Shown here in pieces: positions 34,502 through 42,518 of a stretch of 64,000 nt of DNA. A model generated the notes under the pieces. It ran no database searches and was not told the origin of the DNA. It saw only the letters and a list, made by a program, of their open reading frames with translations. How positions within the stretch are numbered: the stretch's first letter is position 1; the number at the start of each line of letters is the position of its first letter. Origin of the DNA: Mucilaginibacter pedocola. Its GTDB lineage: Bacteria > Bacteroidota > Bacteroidia > Sphingobacteriales > Sphingobacteriaceae. Both the position numbers and the translations under genes were made by a program. The stretch lies in NCBI RefSeq assembly GCF_002013915.1, contig NZ_MBTF01000036.1:310001-374000 (forward strand). Direction: 5' to 3'.

Positions 34502-34753
34502 TTATTTGGATTCCAGTCGGCGTGCACCATCGTCAGATGCATCGGGCTGGTTCTCCTTCGGCGCATCCTTAACAGGTGTTACCGGTTGCTCTTCCTTCTC
34601 GTGCTTTTTAGCGATGTCCTTTTGCGCGGGTTCGTCGGCATGGTATTGCTTGTCGCTGTTTTTTACAACGCTTTCGTGCCCCTCGTCTGCAGGCCTTTCG
34701 GTAGGTGTATCTGACGGGGATGGTTTATCGTGGTTGTTTGCTGGTGTTGTCAT
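34502..34753 (-). CDS. Small disordered charged protein
   Basis: The 83-residue frame is rich in Asp, Glu, Lys, Pro and Asn with no hydrophobic segment (MTTPANNHDKPSPSDTPTER to the end RRLESK). It looks intrinsically disordered, like stress-related hydrophilins. It is convergent with the ABC exporter gene, with three bases between the stops. The lack of structure means it could be a chance frame, but the clean start and position argue for a gene. Confidence 0.5.
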   Translation of the reverse strand: MTTPANNHDKPSPSDTPTERPADEGHESVVKNSDKQYHADEPAQKDIAKKHEKEEQPVTPVKDAPKENQPDASDDGARRLESK

Positions 34754-34796
34754 ACACGATTAACAGGTGTGGTCTTTATTTGTTGACCGGAATTTT

Positions 34797-34929
34797 AACA
34801 GGATTTAGCGATTGAAAGATTAGTCAGGATTTTCAGCTATGACACCTTAAAAAGTGTAAGCGTTTTTCAGGACGTGACACTTGACAAACAAAAAAATCCT
34901 GACTAATCATTTAATCCCTTAATCCTGTT
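34797..34929. repeat. Inverted repeat, word AATCCTGACTAATC
   Basis: The arm AACAGGATTTAGCGATTG through AGTCAGGATTTT (34797-34833) is complementary to AAAAATCCTGACTAATC through AATCCTGTT (34892-34929). Inner words GTGTAAG / TGACACTTG show further pairing. It fills most of the gap upstream of ftsX. Confidence 0.85.
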
Positions 34930-35051
34930 CCTTTTCTTTCCATCCGCTCATCGTGTAGTTAATTATTGTTAATTATCCAGCATAAACTTTTACCTTTAAA
35001 GCAGGTTTGCTATTTTCGCAAACAATAGGGTTTAATGTGTTGCGTTGAGGT

Positions 35052-35077
35052 TATCTCATGTCTCACATCTCATATCT
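35052..35077. repeat. TCTCATGTCTCACATCTC word repeat at ftsX start
   Basis: Low-complexity stretch made of CTCAT/CTCACAT words just before the conserved ftsX start; it would encode the first residues (SHISYL) if the upstream ATG at 35058 were used. Confidence 0.55.
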
Positions 35078-35084
35078 AAAACGC

Positions 35085-35963
35085 ATGGAAGAATTTGAAT
35101 CAAGCGCATCGGCACGTAAAACCAAAACGATATACATTTCTACCGTGTTTGGTATTGCCATGGTTTTGTTGATGATAGGGTTACTGGGCCTGATATTGGT
35201 GAAAGCCAACAAGCTATCGCGCTATGTGAAGGAAAATATAGTACTCAATATATTTATGGACGATGCCGCGCACGAAACCGATGTGCTGCAGTTTCAGAAA
35301 CAACTGGATGGTAACGTAATGGTTAAACAAACCCAGTATGTGAGTAAAGAACTGGCTGCCCGTAACCTGCAGAAAGATTTGGGCGAAGACTTTGTGAAGT
35401 TTTTGGGTTACAACCCGCTATCGCAATCGCTTGATGTTTACCTGAAGGCCGATTACGCCAACAACGCCGGCATAGAAAAATTCAAAGCCGAGCTAATGAA
35501 GAACCCGTTGGTGAAAGAGGTAAAATACCAGCAAAGCCTGGTTGACCAAATGAACCAAAACCTTACCAATATTATACTGGTGATACTGGCCTTTGCCGGC
35601 ATATTTGTGGTACTATCAGTAGCGCTTATTAATAACACTATCAGGCTGGCCATTTACTCGCAAAGGTTCCTAATCAAATCAATGCAGTTGGTTGGCGCAA
35701 CAAAAGGCTTTATCCGCAAGCCGTTTTTGCTTTATGGCATTTGGCACGGGTTGTTAGGTGGGCTTATTGCCATTGTTATACTGATAGGCACGTTGTACAT
35801 CGCCTACCAGCAAATCCCCGACCTGGTCATTCTGCGCGATTACACCGAGTTCGGTGTAGTTTTCCTGGGAATTATTGGTATAGGCATGTTTATGTCGGCC
35901 GTGAGTACTTACCTGGCGGTAAACAAATTCCTGCGCTTAAAAATATACGACCTTTACAGGTAA
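35085..35963 (+). CDS. ftsX: Cell division protein FtsX
   Basis: FtsX is the permease-like half of FtsEX, which activates wall hydrolases at the septum. From ATG 35085 the protein has 292 residues: a cytoplasmic start (MEEFESSASARKTKTIYIST), helix 1 (about 18-40), an extracellular domain (to about 165), and three C-terminal helices (about 168-192, 218-240, 260-283). The ATG at 35058 adds nine residues encoded by repeat DNA and is less likely. FtsE is not in this window. The following genes DUF3098, uppP, truB and ribF form the run seen in related genomes. Confidence 0.94.
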   Translation: MEEFESSASARKTKTIYISTVFGIAMVLLMIGLLGLILVKANKLSRYVKENIVLNIFMDDAAHETDVLQFQKQLDGNVMVKQTQYVSKELAARNLQKDLGEDFVKFLGYNPLSQSLDVYLKADYANNAGIEKFKAELMKNPLVKEVKYQQSLVDQMNQNLTNIILVILAFAGIFVVLSVALINNTIRLAIYSQRFLIKSMQLVGATKGFIRKPFLLYGIWHGLLGGLIAIVILIGTLYIAYQQIPDLVILRDYTEFGVVFLGIIGIGMFMSAVSTYLAVNKFLRLKIYDLYR

Positions 35964-36044
35964 TTTATTCATTAGTTCATTGGTGTTGAGGTGGCTATCG
36001 CTTATTCACCGGATAATTCATTAAAAAATCACTCAATAAGATAC

Positions 36045-36320
36045 ATGGCACAGCAACCAGCAAAACCGGCAGCACCGGTTAAAACAACGGCAAGCCCGCA
36101 ATCGCTGAAAACCACCAGCCCGGCGCAATTTGTGTTCGGTAAAGAAAATTATCGTTGGCTTATCATCAGCATTGCTGTGGTTGCTTTCGGTTTTATACTA
36201 ATGAGCGGCACTACCGACATTTACAGCAATACCAAAATTGTAATAGCGCCGATAGTGGTATTGGCAGGCTTCGGTTTAGGCTTCTACGCGATACTTAAAA
36301 AACCTGCCGAAAAAGCATGA
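36045..36320 (+). CDS. DUF3098 membrane protein
   Basis: The 91-residue protein has a Pro/Ala/Thr-rich start followed by FVFGKENYRWLIISI and two membrane helices (about 39-56 and 63-82), the DUF3098 pattern. It ends in a four-base overlap (ATGA) with uppP, so the two are co-translated. Family function is unknown; placement between ftsX and uppP suggests an envelope or division role. The start at 36045 is preferred over an upstream frame without conserved sequence. Confidence 0.9.
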   Translation: MAQQPAKPAAPVKTTASPQSLKTTSPAQFVFGKENYRWLIISIAVVAFGFILMSGTTDIYSNTKIVIAPIVVLAGFGLGFYAILKKPAEKA

Positions 36321-37111
36321 GCTTAATACAGGTAATTATCCTTGCGGTAATTGAGGGCATCACCGAGTTTTTGCCCATCTCATCAACCGGCCACATGATC
36401 ATTGCTTCATCTGTAATGGGTATCCAAAGCAATGATTTTGTAAAGCTTTTTACCGTTGCCATTCAGTTAGGCGCTATCCTTTCGGTAGTAGTGCTTTACT
36501 GGAAACGCTTCTTCCAAACGCTCGATTTTTATTTTAAACTCGTTGTAGCCTTTATTCCGGCCGCTGTATTTGGCTTGCTGTTCAGCAAAAAGATAGATGA
36601 GTTGATGGAAAGCGCACTTACCGTGGGTATCACGCTGTTCATTGGTGGTATCATCCTGTTGTTTGTAGATAAAGTATTTAACCAGGAGAATGTTAAGGAG
36701 GAGAAGAACGTAGATTACCTTACTGCTTTAAAGATCGGCTTTTTCCAGTGTATCGCCATGATACCCGGCGTTTCGCGTTCGGCCGCTACTATAGTGGGTG
36801 GTATGTCGCAAAAGTTAAGCCGCAAGGCAGCCGCCGAGTTCTCTTTCTTTTTGGCCGTGCCAACCATGTTTGCCGCAACCGCAAAAAAACTGCTCGATTT
36901 TATAAAAGAGGGGCATGTTTTCACAGGCGAAGAAATAAAAATGTTAGCCATTGGTAACGTGGTAGCGTTTATAGTTGCGCTGTTGGCCATTAAAACATTC
37001 ATCACCTTTTTAGAGAAACGCGGTTTCCAACTGTTTGGCTGGTACCGTATTTTGGTAGGCGGGGTTATCATTATCCTGTTCCTGACCGGGCATAATCTGG
37101 AGATTATTTAA
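36317..37111 (+). CDS. uppP: Undecaprenyl-diphosphatase
   Basis: UppP (BacA) dephosphorylates undecaprenyl pyrophosphate so the carrier can be reused for peptidoglycan and surface polymers. The 264-residue, roughly eight-helix protein holds both active-site motifs: EGITEFLPISSTGHM (residues 9-23) and PGVSRSAATIVGG. It begins within the DUF3098 stop codon. High levels of this enzyme are linked to bacitracin tolerance in other bacteria. A terminator follows. Confidence 0.97.
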   Translation: MSLIQVIILAVIEGITEFLPISSTGHMIIASSVMGIQSNDFVKLFTVAIQLGAILSVVVLYWKRFFQTLDFYFKLVVAFIPAAVFGLLFSKKIDELMESALTVGITLFIGGIILLFVDKVFNQENVKEEKNVDYLTALKIGFFQCIAMIPGVSRSAATIVGGMSQKLSRKAAAEFSFFLAVPTMFAATAKKLLDFIKEGHVFTGEEIKMLAIGNVVAFIVALLAIKTFITFLEKRGFQLFGWYRILVGGVIIILFLTGHNLEII

Positions 37112-37137
37112 GGGTATTCTTAAAAAGAAAATAGAAT

Positions 37138-37170
37138 AGCGATGTTTCGAGAAGGGGCATCGCTTTTTTG
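37138..37170 (+). terminator. Terminator after uppP
   Basis: AGCGATG and CATCGCT pair across a 13-base loop, followed by TTTTTTG. Confidence 0.75.
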
Positions 37171-37189
37171 TTGTTTGCGGTTGTTTGTA

Positions 37190-37295
37190 TGAACTCGAAT
37201 TTTATCTGCACCGATTCCACCGATGGTTTTTGATTTCACCGACTTGTCTGAACTGCATTCTGTTTATTCTATAAATTCGTTGAATTCGAGTTCAG
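37190..37295. repeat. Second copy of the TGAACTCGAATT inverted repeat
   Basis: Ends TGAACTCGAATTTTAT and AATTCGAGTTCA match the element at 27400-27503. The interior differs and contains the CACCGATTCCACCGATGG words seen after recA, so it is a mosaic of two repeat families. Confidence 0.75.
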
Positions 37296-37317
37296 AAAAA
37301 TTCGCCCATAAAAACCT

Positions 37318-37325
37318 TACCTTTG
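37318..37325 (+). promoter_or_regulatory. truB promoter core
   Basis: TACCTTTG followed by GC, identical to the core seen before the helicase, truA and ribF genes; no clear upstream TTG. Confidence 0.55.
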
Positions 37326-37342
37326 CCGCTTAATTTTTTGTT

Positions 37343-38083
37343 TTGAGCGCTACTATATTCACTAACATACAACAATTTGCCGATGGCCAGCTATTACTGG
37401 TAAACAAGCCCTACAAATGGACAAGTTTCGACGTAGTGGGCAAAATTCGCAATGCCTTTAAACCACTAAAGTTGAAGGTAGGCCACGCCGGTACTTTGGA
37501 CCCTCTGGCCACCGGACTGCTCATCATCTGCACCGGTAAAATGACCAAGCAGATAGATTCCTTCCAGGCCGAAGAAAAAGAATATACCGGTACTATGGTA
37601 TTAGGTTCGGTAACGCCCACTTATGATTTGGAAAGCGAGCCGGAAGCTAAATTTGAGTTTAGTCACCTTACCGAAGAACAGATAAAAGAGAACTGCAAAA
37701 AGTTTATGGGCGATATACAACAGTACCCGCCCGCTCACTCGGCCATAAAAATAGATGGCGAACGCCTGTACGAAAAAGCCCGCCGCGGTGAGGAGGTAGA
37801 GTTGCGCCTGCGTAACGTTACCATCACCGAGTTTGAGATAACCCGTATCGAGTTACCAGAAGTTGATTTTAGGGTGGTGTGCAGCAAGGGCACCTACATT
37901 CGCTCACTGGCTAACGATTTTGGTGCCGCGCTTAACAATGGTGCCTACCTTTCGCGCCTGCGCCGTACCCGCAGCGGTAACTACCGTATAGATGATGCGC
38001 ACGAGGTGATGGAGTTGGTGAATACTATTAGAGATTTGAAGTCGGCAGGGGCAGCCGGAGATGCATCAATAATTGGCCATTAA
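37343..38083 (+). CDS. truB: tRNA pseudouridine synthase B
   Basis: TruB makes pseudouridine 55 in the T-loop of tRNAs. The 246-residue protein has the signature KVGHAGTLDPLATGLL with catalytic D53, then YPPAHSAIKIDGERLYE and VVCSKGTYIRSLANDFG. The start is TTG at 37343, 17 bases after the promoter core; no ATG is available before the conserved region. The C-terminus stops before the PUA domain found in longer bacterial TruB, which is normal for Bacteroidota. Confidence 0.96.
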   Translation: MSATIFTNIQQFADGQLLLVNKPYKWTSFDVVGKIRNAFKPLKLKVGHAGTLDPLATGLLIICTGKMTKQIDSFQAEEKEYTGTMVLGSVTPTYDLESEPEAKFEFSHLTEEQIKENCKKFMGDIQQYPPAHSAIKIDGERLYEKARRGEEVELRLRNVTITEFEITRIELPEVDFRVVCSKGTYIRSLANDFGAALNNGAYLSRLRRTRSGNYRIDDAHEVMELVNTIRDLKSAGAAGDASIIGH

Positions 38084-38126
38084 TTGCAATGCCAATAAAA
38101 AGCTTTCCCTTTTTGTTTTCTACGTT

Positions 38127-38134
38127 TACCTTTG
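38127..38134 (+). promoter_or_regulatory. ribF promoter core
   Basis: TACCTTTG, 11 bases before the ribF ATG, giving a leader of only a few bases. Confidence 0.55.
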
Positions 38135-38145
38135 CGTAATACACT

Positions 38146-39096
38146 ATGAAGATATATCATCATATAGATGAATTTACCCCCGTTAAAAATGCCGTTGTTA
38201 CCATCGGTACTTTTGATGGCGTACATATAGGGCACCGTAAGATCATATCGCGCCTTAAAGAACTGGCGGCGGCGCAGGATGCCGAAACGGTTATCCTTAC
38301 CTTTTTTCCGCATCCACGGATGATACTGCACCCCGAGGACGAGAACATTAAACTCATCACCACCATAAACGAAAAGGCCGAGCTGTTGGAGCAATTGGGT
38401 ATCGACCACCTGATAATTACGCCTTTCTCTCGCGATTTTAGTAACCAAACGGCAGAAGAATACATCCGCGAAGTGCTGGTGAAAAAGATAGGAACCAAAA
38501 CCATTGTGATAGGCTACGACCACCGCTTTGGTAAAGACCGAAAAGGCGGTCTGCAGGATCTACTGCGCCTGGCCCCCGAATATGGTTTTGAAGTATTGGA
38601 AATACCCGAGCAGGACATTAACGATGTAGCCATCAGCAGCACCCGCATACGCACCGCTCTGCTGGATGGAGAAGTAGAAACCGCTAACGAATGCCTGGGT
38701 TATCCCTTCTTCATTACCGGCAAAGTTATCCGCGGCGACCAATTGGGCCGCCAGCTTGGTTATCCCACGGCTAACCTGATGGTAGAAGAACGCTACAAAC
38801 TGATACCCGACGATGGCATATACGCCGTAAAAGTAAAGGTAGAGGGCGTCAATTATAGAGGCATGGCCTACATTGGTCACCGCCCTACGGTTAACGGCAT
38901 GACGCGCAATATCGAAGTAAATATCTTCGATTTCAGCGGCGACATATACAACAAGCAACTCCGCATGGAATTTCTGCACTTTGTACGAGAGGATATCCGC
39001 TTTTCGTCGTTAGACGAACTGGTGGTGCAGTTAGGCAAAGACAAAGAAAGCGTGCAAGCTCTATTGGTGATGGATGGGCCGCAGTTTAATACATAA
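38146..39096 (+). CDS. ribF: Bifunctional riboflavin kinase/FAD synthetase
   Basis: RibF turns riboflavin into FMN and then FAD in the cytoplasm. The 316-residue protein starts with the nucleotidyltransferase domain (GTFDGVHIGH, residues 21-30; ISSTRIR near 165) and ends with the flavokinase domain (GRQLGYPTANL and the later YRGMAYIGHRPTV). Length is normal. Its start codon lies 62 bases after truB but it has its own promoter core, so it can be expressed separately. Confidence 0.97.
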   Translation: MKIYHHIDEFTPVKNAVVTIGTFDGVHIGHRKIISRLKELAAAQDAETVILTFFPHPRMILHPEDENIKLITTINEKAELLEQLGIDHLIITPFSRDFSNQTAEEYIREVLVKKIGTKTIVIGYDHRFGKDRKGGLQDLLRLAPEYGFEVLEIPEQDINDVAISSTRIRTALLDGEVETANECLGYPFFITGKVIRGDQLGRQLGYPTANLMVEERYKLIPDDGIYAVKVKVEGVNYRGMAYIGHRPTVNGMTRNIEVNIFDFSGDIYNKQLRMEFLHFVREDIRFSSLDELVVQLGKDKESVQALLVMDGPQFNT

Positions 39097-39173
39097 TAAA
39101 CACGAATTCCACCAATTAAGGCGAATTGCACAGAAGCACAATTATCACGGTGTACGCCTTCGACATGTAGCAT

Positions 39174-39410
39174 TCGTGCAATTCGAATCAATTTGAGAAA
39201 TTAGTGTTATTTAAACTCATTAACCAATTTGCAAGGCTCTCTGCGAACCTCTGCGTAACCTCTGTGTTCTCTGCGGTTAAATAGCCCGCGATGTTTCGTG
39301 CAATTCGAATCAATTCGAGAAATTAGTGTTATTTAAACTCATTAGCCAATTTGCAAGGCTCTCTGCGAACCTCCGCGTAACCTCTGTGTTCTCTGTGGTT
39401 AAATAGCCCG
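39174..39410. repeat. Tandem duplicate of a 122-bp unit
   Basis: Two copies (39174-39288 and 39296-39410, period 122) differ at only about four positions. Each starts TCGTGCAATTCGAATCAA and ends with a CTCTGCG-type word run (CCTCTGTGTTCTCTG) and GGTTAAATAGCCCG. It fills the gap between ribF and the next gene. A third, diverged end portion lies at 41384-41437. Confidence 0.9.
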
Positions 39411-39457
39411 TTGCGAAATTTATGTTAATTAAAAATTAAATCGCATATTCGTATTCT

Positions 39458-40528
39458 ATGACCAAACTAAACCTCGACCGGCAAGAAAGCGAATTTTTAA
39501 ACGATACCATATCCCATTGGGAAAAGAATAACCTTATTGACGCAACCCAGGCCGAAAAACTCCGCAACTCTTTCGAAGTAAAAGGTTTTGACTGGATGCG
39601 CTTAGCCAAGTATTCTTTTTGGGTGGCGCTAATATGCGGGGTAGTGGCTGCCGGTTCGCTCATAGTGGATGATGCCGTAATCAACTGGATGAAGCAACTG
39701 TACGATACTCCCGATATCGTGATCAGTATCCTTTCTGCCGCCGCTGCCGTTGGCTTATTCTACTTGGGGCGCAGGCGCGAAAGACTTTATCCCGAACAGG
39801 TTTTCAGTAACGAAGCTGTAATATTTACCGGCGTGCTCTCTACGGCTTGCTGCATAGCCTACCTGGGCAAAACTTTCGATAATGGCTCGGGGCATTACTC
39901 CCTGCTATTTTTGGTGTCGGTATTTGTTTATGGCTTTTTGGCCTGGCGGATGGGTTCGCGACTGATATGGTTATTCGCACTTGTATCGCTGGGTAGTTGG
40001 TTCGGTACCGAAACTGGGTATCAAACCAATTGGGCACTTTACTTTTTGGGCATGAACTACCCGCTGCGTTTTGTGTTGTTCGGCTTGCTTGCAGTAGCAG
40101 CCTGCCATATCCTGAAAGGGAAAAAATGGTTCGCTTTCTTTTGGGAGATCACCTATGTGGTAGGGATGTTGTACCTGTTCATGTCGCTTTGGCTGCTCAG
40201 TATATTCGGCAATTACGGTAGCCTCGATATATGGTGGACCATTAAACAGATCAGCCTGTTTTACTGGGGTATTATATCGGCAGTAGTTGCCGGGGCGTTC
40301 CTGCTTTATGGCTTAAAAACTAAAGATGTAATAGCCCGCGAGTTCGGTATCACTTTCCTCATCATATTCCTCTACACCAAATACTTCGAATACTTTTGGG
40401 AGGGCACTAACAAAACGCTGTTCTTCTCGATACTGGCATTGTCGTTTTGGTTGATAGGAAGAAAAGCGGAGAAGATTTGGAATATAAGTACGAAGCCGGG
40501 TGCAAGCCCGAGCCCCCCAGCCCCCTGA
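39458..40528 (+). CDS. DUF2157-like membrane protein, C-terminus in repeat
   Basis: The 356-residue protein has a cytoplasmic helical start (SEFLNDTISHWEKNNLIDATQAEKL, like the DUF2157 N-terminus) followed by about ten membrane helices. No enzymatic motif is visible and the function is unknown. The last nine residues (GASPSPPAP) and the stop codon are encoded by the GC-rich CCCCCTGAAGGGG repeat, so the original end was probably near KIWNISTK. Confidence 0.82.
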   Translation: MTKLNLDRQESEFLNDTISHWEKNNLIDATQAEKLRNSFEVKGFDWMRLAKYSFWVALICGVVAAGSLIVDDAVINWMKQLYDTPDIVISILSAAAAVGLFYLGRRRERLYPEQVFSNEAVIFTGVLSTACCIAYLGKTFDNGSGHYSLLFLVSVFVYGFLAWRMGSRLIWLFALVSLGSWFGTETGYQTNWALYFLGMNYPLRFVLFGLLAVAACHILKGKKWFAFFWEITYVVGMLYLFMSLWLLSIFGNYGSLDIWWTIKQISLFYWGIISAVVAGAFLLYGLKTKDVIAREFGITFLIIFLYTKYFEYFWEGTNKTLFFSILALSFWLIGRKAEKIWNISTKPGASPSPPAP

Positions 40529-40589
40529 AGGGGAGTAGAAGTTATTACACCCCAAATAAAAAGTTCCCCCTTCAGGGGGTTAGGGGGCT
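40511..40589. repeat. Inverted repeat, word CCCCCTGAAGGGG
   Basis: AGCCCCCCAGCCCCCTGAAG with GGGA and TTCCCCCTTCAGGGGGTTAG with GGGGCT are reverse complements about 30 bases apart. The left arm supplies the stop codon of the gene before it. Confidence 0.85.
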
Positions 40590-40594
40590 GGCGC

Positions 40595-41218
40595 TTAATG
40601 CTTAAACCACGCCAAATATATCTGCTTAAAAATATGGTAAAGGGCAAAGCCGAAGAACAATATGGCAATGGCCGTATCTATAACTCGGGTGCTAAAGGCA
40701 AACCTCTTTTGAAGAAACTTAGCAAATTGTGCGTATAAGAATAAGGCTAAAAATGCGCCTGCTGCCGAGCCCACGCTGAAGAAAACCAGGTCTAGTGGTT
40801 TGTCGTCTATCCATTCGTGGGTGATGAGGTAAGTGCCGGTTACCATCCAGAAAGGGATTTGCATCGGGTTTAAAAAACCCAGCAGTATGCCGTATTTGAT
40901 GCTGGCGTGTTCGCTGTAGGTAGTTTTTGGTGGCTTGTTACGGTTGCGCCAGGTAATAATAGCAAGGGTACTAAACAGCACCACCATCACCCAATCGATA
41001 GCGGTATCCAACTTTACCTGTTCTGATAACCATTTGGCCCCAAGCATCACCATGAAGGTGAAGAAAAACTCCACGCACGAAAACGCTATAATAAACTGCA
41101 TGGCCTGTTTAAAGCCCCGGTTTATAGTAATCTGAACGAGCGTTAGGTTTATATTTCCCGGTGGAATATACCCTATAAAGTTGGCTATCACCCCGGCAAG
41201 TAAGGTCAGGAATATCAT
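40595..41218 (-). CDS. LysE-family exporter
   Basis: LysE/RhtB proteins export amino acids or related small molecules through the inner membrane. This 207-residue protein has about six helices and the family start GVIANFIGYIPPGNINLTLVQ, with GFLNPMQIPFW in the fourth helix. ATG 41218 is used. A TTG three codons upstream lies inside the promoter core and cannot be the start. The transported compound is unknown. Confidence 0.9.
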   Translation of the reverse strand: MIFLTLLAGVIANFIGYIPPGNINLTLVQITINRGFKQAMQFIIAFSCVEFFFTFMVMLGAKWLSEQVKLDTAIDWVMVVLFSTLAIITWRNRNKPPKTTYSEHASIKYGILLGFLNPMQIPFWMVTGTYLITHEWIDDKPLDLVFFSVGSAAGAFLALFLYAQFAKFLQKRFAFSTRVIDTAIAILFFGFALYHIFKQIYLAWFKH

Positions 41219-41224
41219 CGGGGG

Positions 41225-41232
41225 CAAAGATA
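41225..41232 (-). promoter_or_regulatory. Promoter core of LysE gene, near-leaderless
   Basis: On the minus strand TATCTTTG ends six bases before the ATG, implying an almost leaderless mRNA. Confidence 0.5.
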
Positions 41233-41383
41233 ATATATAATCATTCTAATTTGTTAGTTATGTAATGGGCTATTTGAGTTAACACGAATGATCACGTATT
41301 AGATCGAATTACACGAATTGAAAAAAGCTTCCCTTTTCGTCTTTGCGTGAGATTCGACTCTCCTAAAAAAACTCTTGCCAAAC

Positions 41384-41437
41384 TGCAAATCTCTCTGTGC
41401 ATCTCCGCGCAACCTCTGCGTTCTCTGTGGTTAAATA
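41384..41437. repeat. Partial copy of the CTCTGCGTTCTCTGTGG word repeat
   Basis: CAAATCTCTCTGTGCATCTC and CTCTGCGTTCTCTGTGGTTA resemble the second half of the tandem unit at 39174-39410. The same gap also contains CACGAAT/ATTCG words and, at 41475-41510, GCAAACTGCCAACTGAAAAC next to the following start codon. Confidence 0.7.
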
Positions 41438-41511
41438 AAGCCTAACACAATTATTCGCATATTTGCATCTTTAATGTTGCAAACTGCCAACTGAAAACTG
41501 CACACTGACAC

Positions 41512-42438
41512 ATGCCCGCTCCTAAAGTAATATCCCTGCTGCCCTCCGCTACCGAAATTGTTTGTGCCTTAGGCCTCGAGGCTAACCTGGTTGGCCGCTC
41601 GCATGAGTGCGACTACCCCGAAACCGTGCAACAGCTACCCGTTTGCAGCGAAGCAAATATTCCGGACGGCTTAAGCAGTGCGGCTATTGATGCAAGAGTT
41701 AAAGAGATATTGGCAGATGCTCTGTCCGTTTACACCGTAAAACGTGAGCAGATCAAAGAATTACAGCCCGATGTGGTAATCACGCAGGCACAATGCGAGG
41801 CATGCGCTGTGTCGTTACAGGATGTTGAGCAGGTATTAGAAAATTACTTGGATAAGCCCGCCCATATCATTTCCCTGCAACCCAACAGCCTCGATGATAT
41901 TTTAAAAGATATTGCCACCGTTGCCGAAGCGCTGGGCGTAACCGCTGACGGCGAACAATTGATAGAAGATCTGCAGGAACGCGTAGATATTATTCGCCAT
42001 AAGCTAAAGTTTATGGAAAACAAACCCACCGTTGCCTGTATAGAGTGGCTTGAGCCGATGATGATATCGGGCAATTGGGTGCCCGAGCTGGTTACACTTG
42101 CAGGCGGCACACCAATACTTGCCCGCGCAGGCGAGCATTCGCCCTATGTAAACTGGGAAGATATACAGAATCAGGACCCAGATGTGGTCGTTTTAATGCC
42201 TTGCGGATTTTCGATAGAGCGCACTATGCGCGAAATAAACCTGCTGCTTGATAAACCCGGCTTCGCCGACTTGAAAGCGGTAAAGAATAACCGCATTTAC
42301 ATTGCCGATGGCAACAACTACTTTAACCGCCCCGGTCCGCGCATTGTAGATTCGCTGGAAATGCTGGCAGAGATGATACATCCCAAACAATTCATCTTTG
42401 GCAACGAGGGGCAGGGCTGGATAAAATTCGTACTTTAA
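41512..42438 (+). CDS. BtuF-like periplasmic-binding-fold protein without signal peptide
   Basis: The 308-residue protein has the two-lobed PF01497 fold of vitamin B12 and iron-siderophore binding proteins: VISLLPSATEIVCALGLE, GRSHECDYP, LQPDVVITQAQCEACAV, and DVVVLMPCGFSIERT. Family members are normally exported, but this one starts MPAPKVISLLPS without a signal or lipobox. It could be cytoplasmic, or its signal may have been lost. Cysteines in QCEAC may bind metal or corrinoid. No transporter genes are adjacent. The start codon sits on the end of a CAAACTGC-type repeat. Confidence 0.87.
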   Translation: MPAPKVISLLPSATEIVCALGLEANLVGRSHECDYPETVQQLPVCSEANIPDGLSSAAIDARVKEILADALSVYTVKREQIKELQPDVVITQAQCEACAVSLQDVEQVLENYLDKPAHIISLQPNSLDDILKDIATVAEALGVTADGEQLIEDLQERVDIIRHKLKFMENKPTVACIEWLEPMMISGNWVPELVTLAGGTPILARAGEHSPYVNWEDIQNQDPDVVVLMPCGFSIERTMREINLLLDKPGFADLKAVKNNRIYIADGNNYFNRPGPRIVDSLEMLAEMIHPKQFIFGNEGQGWIKFVL

Positions 42439-42518
42439 AAAATATTTTAAAAAGTATAGCCAACATCGTAAACCGATAATTTAATTATATTTACGGTTCT
42501 CAAACCTAAAATTTAATT

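Noticed and set aside
39174..39410. Possible CRISPR array
   Set aside because: Only two 122-bp near-identical units in tandem with no alternation of short repeats and unique spacers, and no cas genes.
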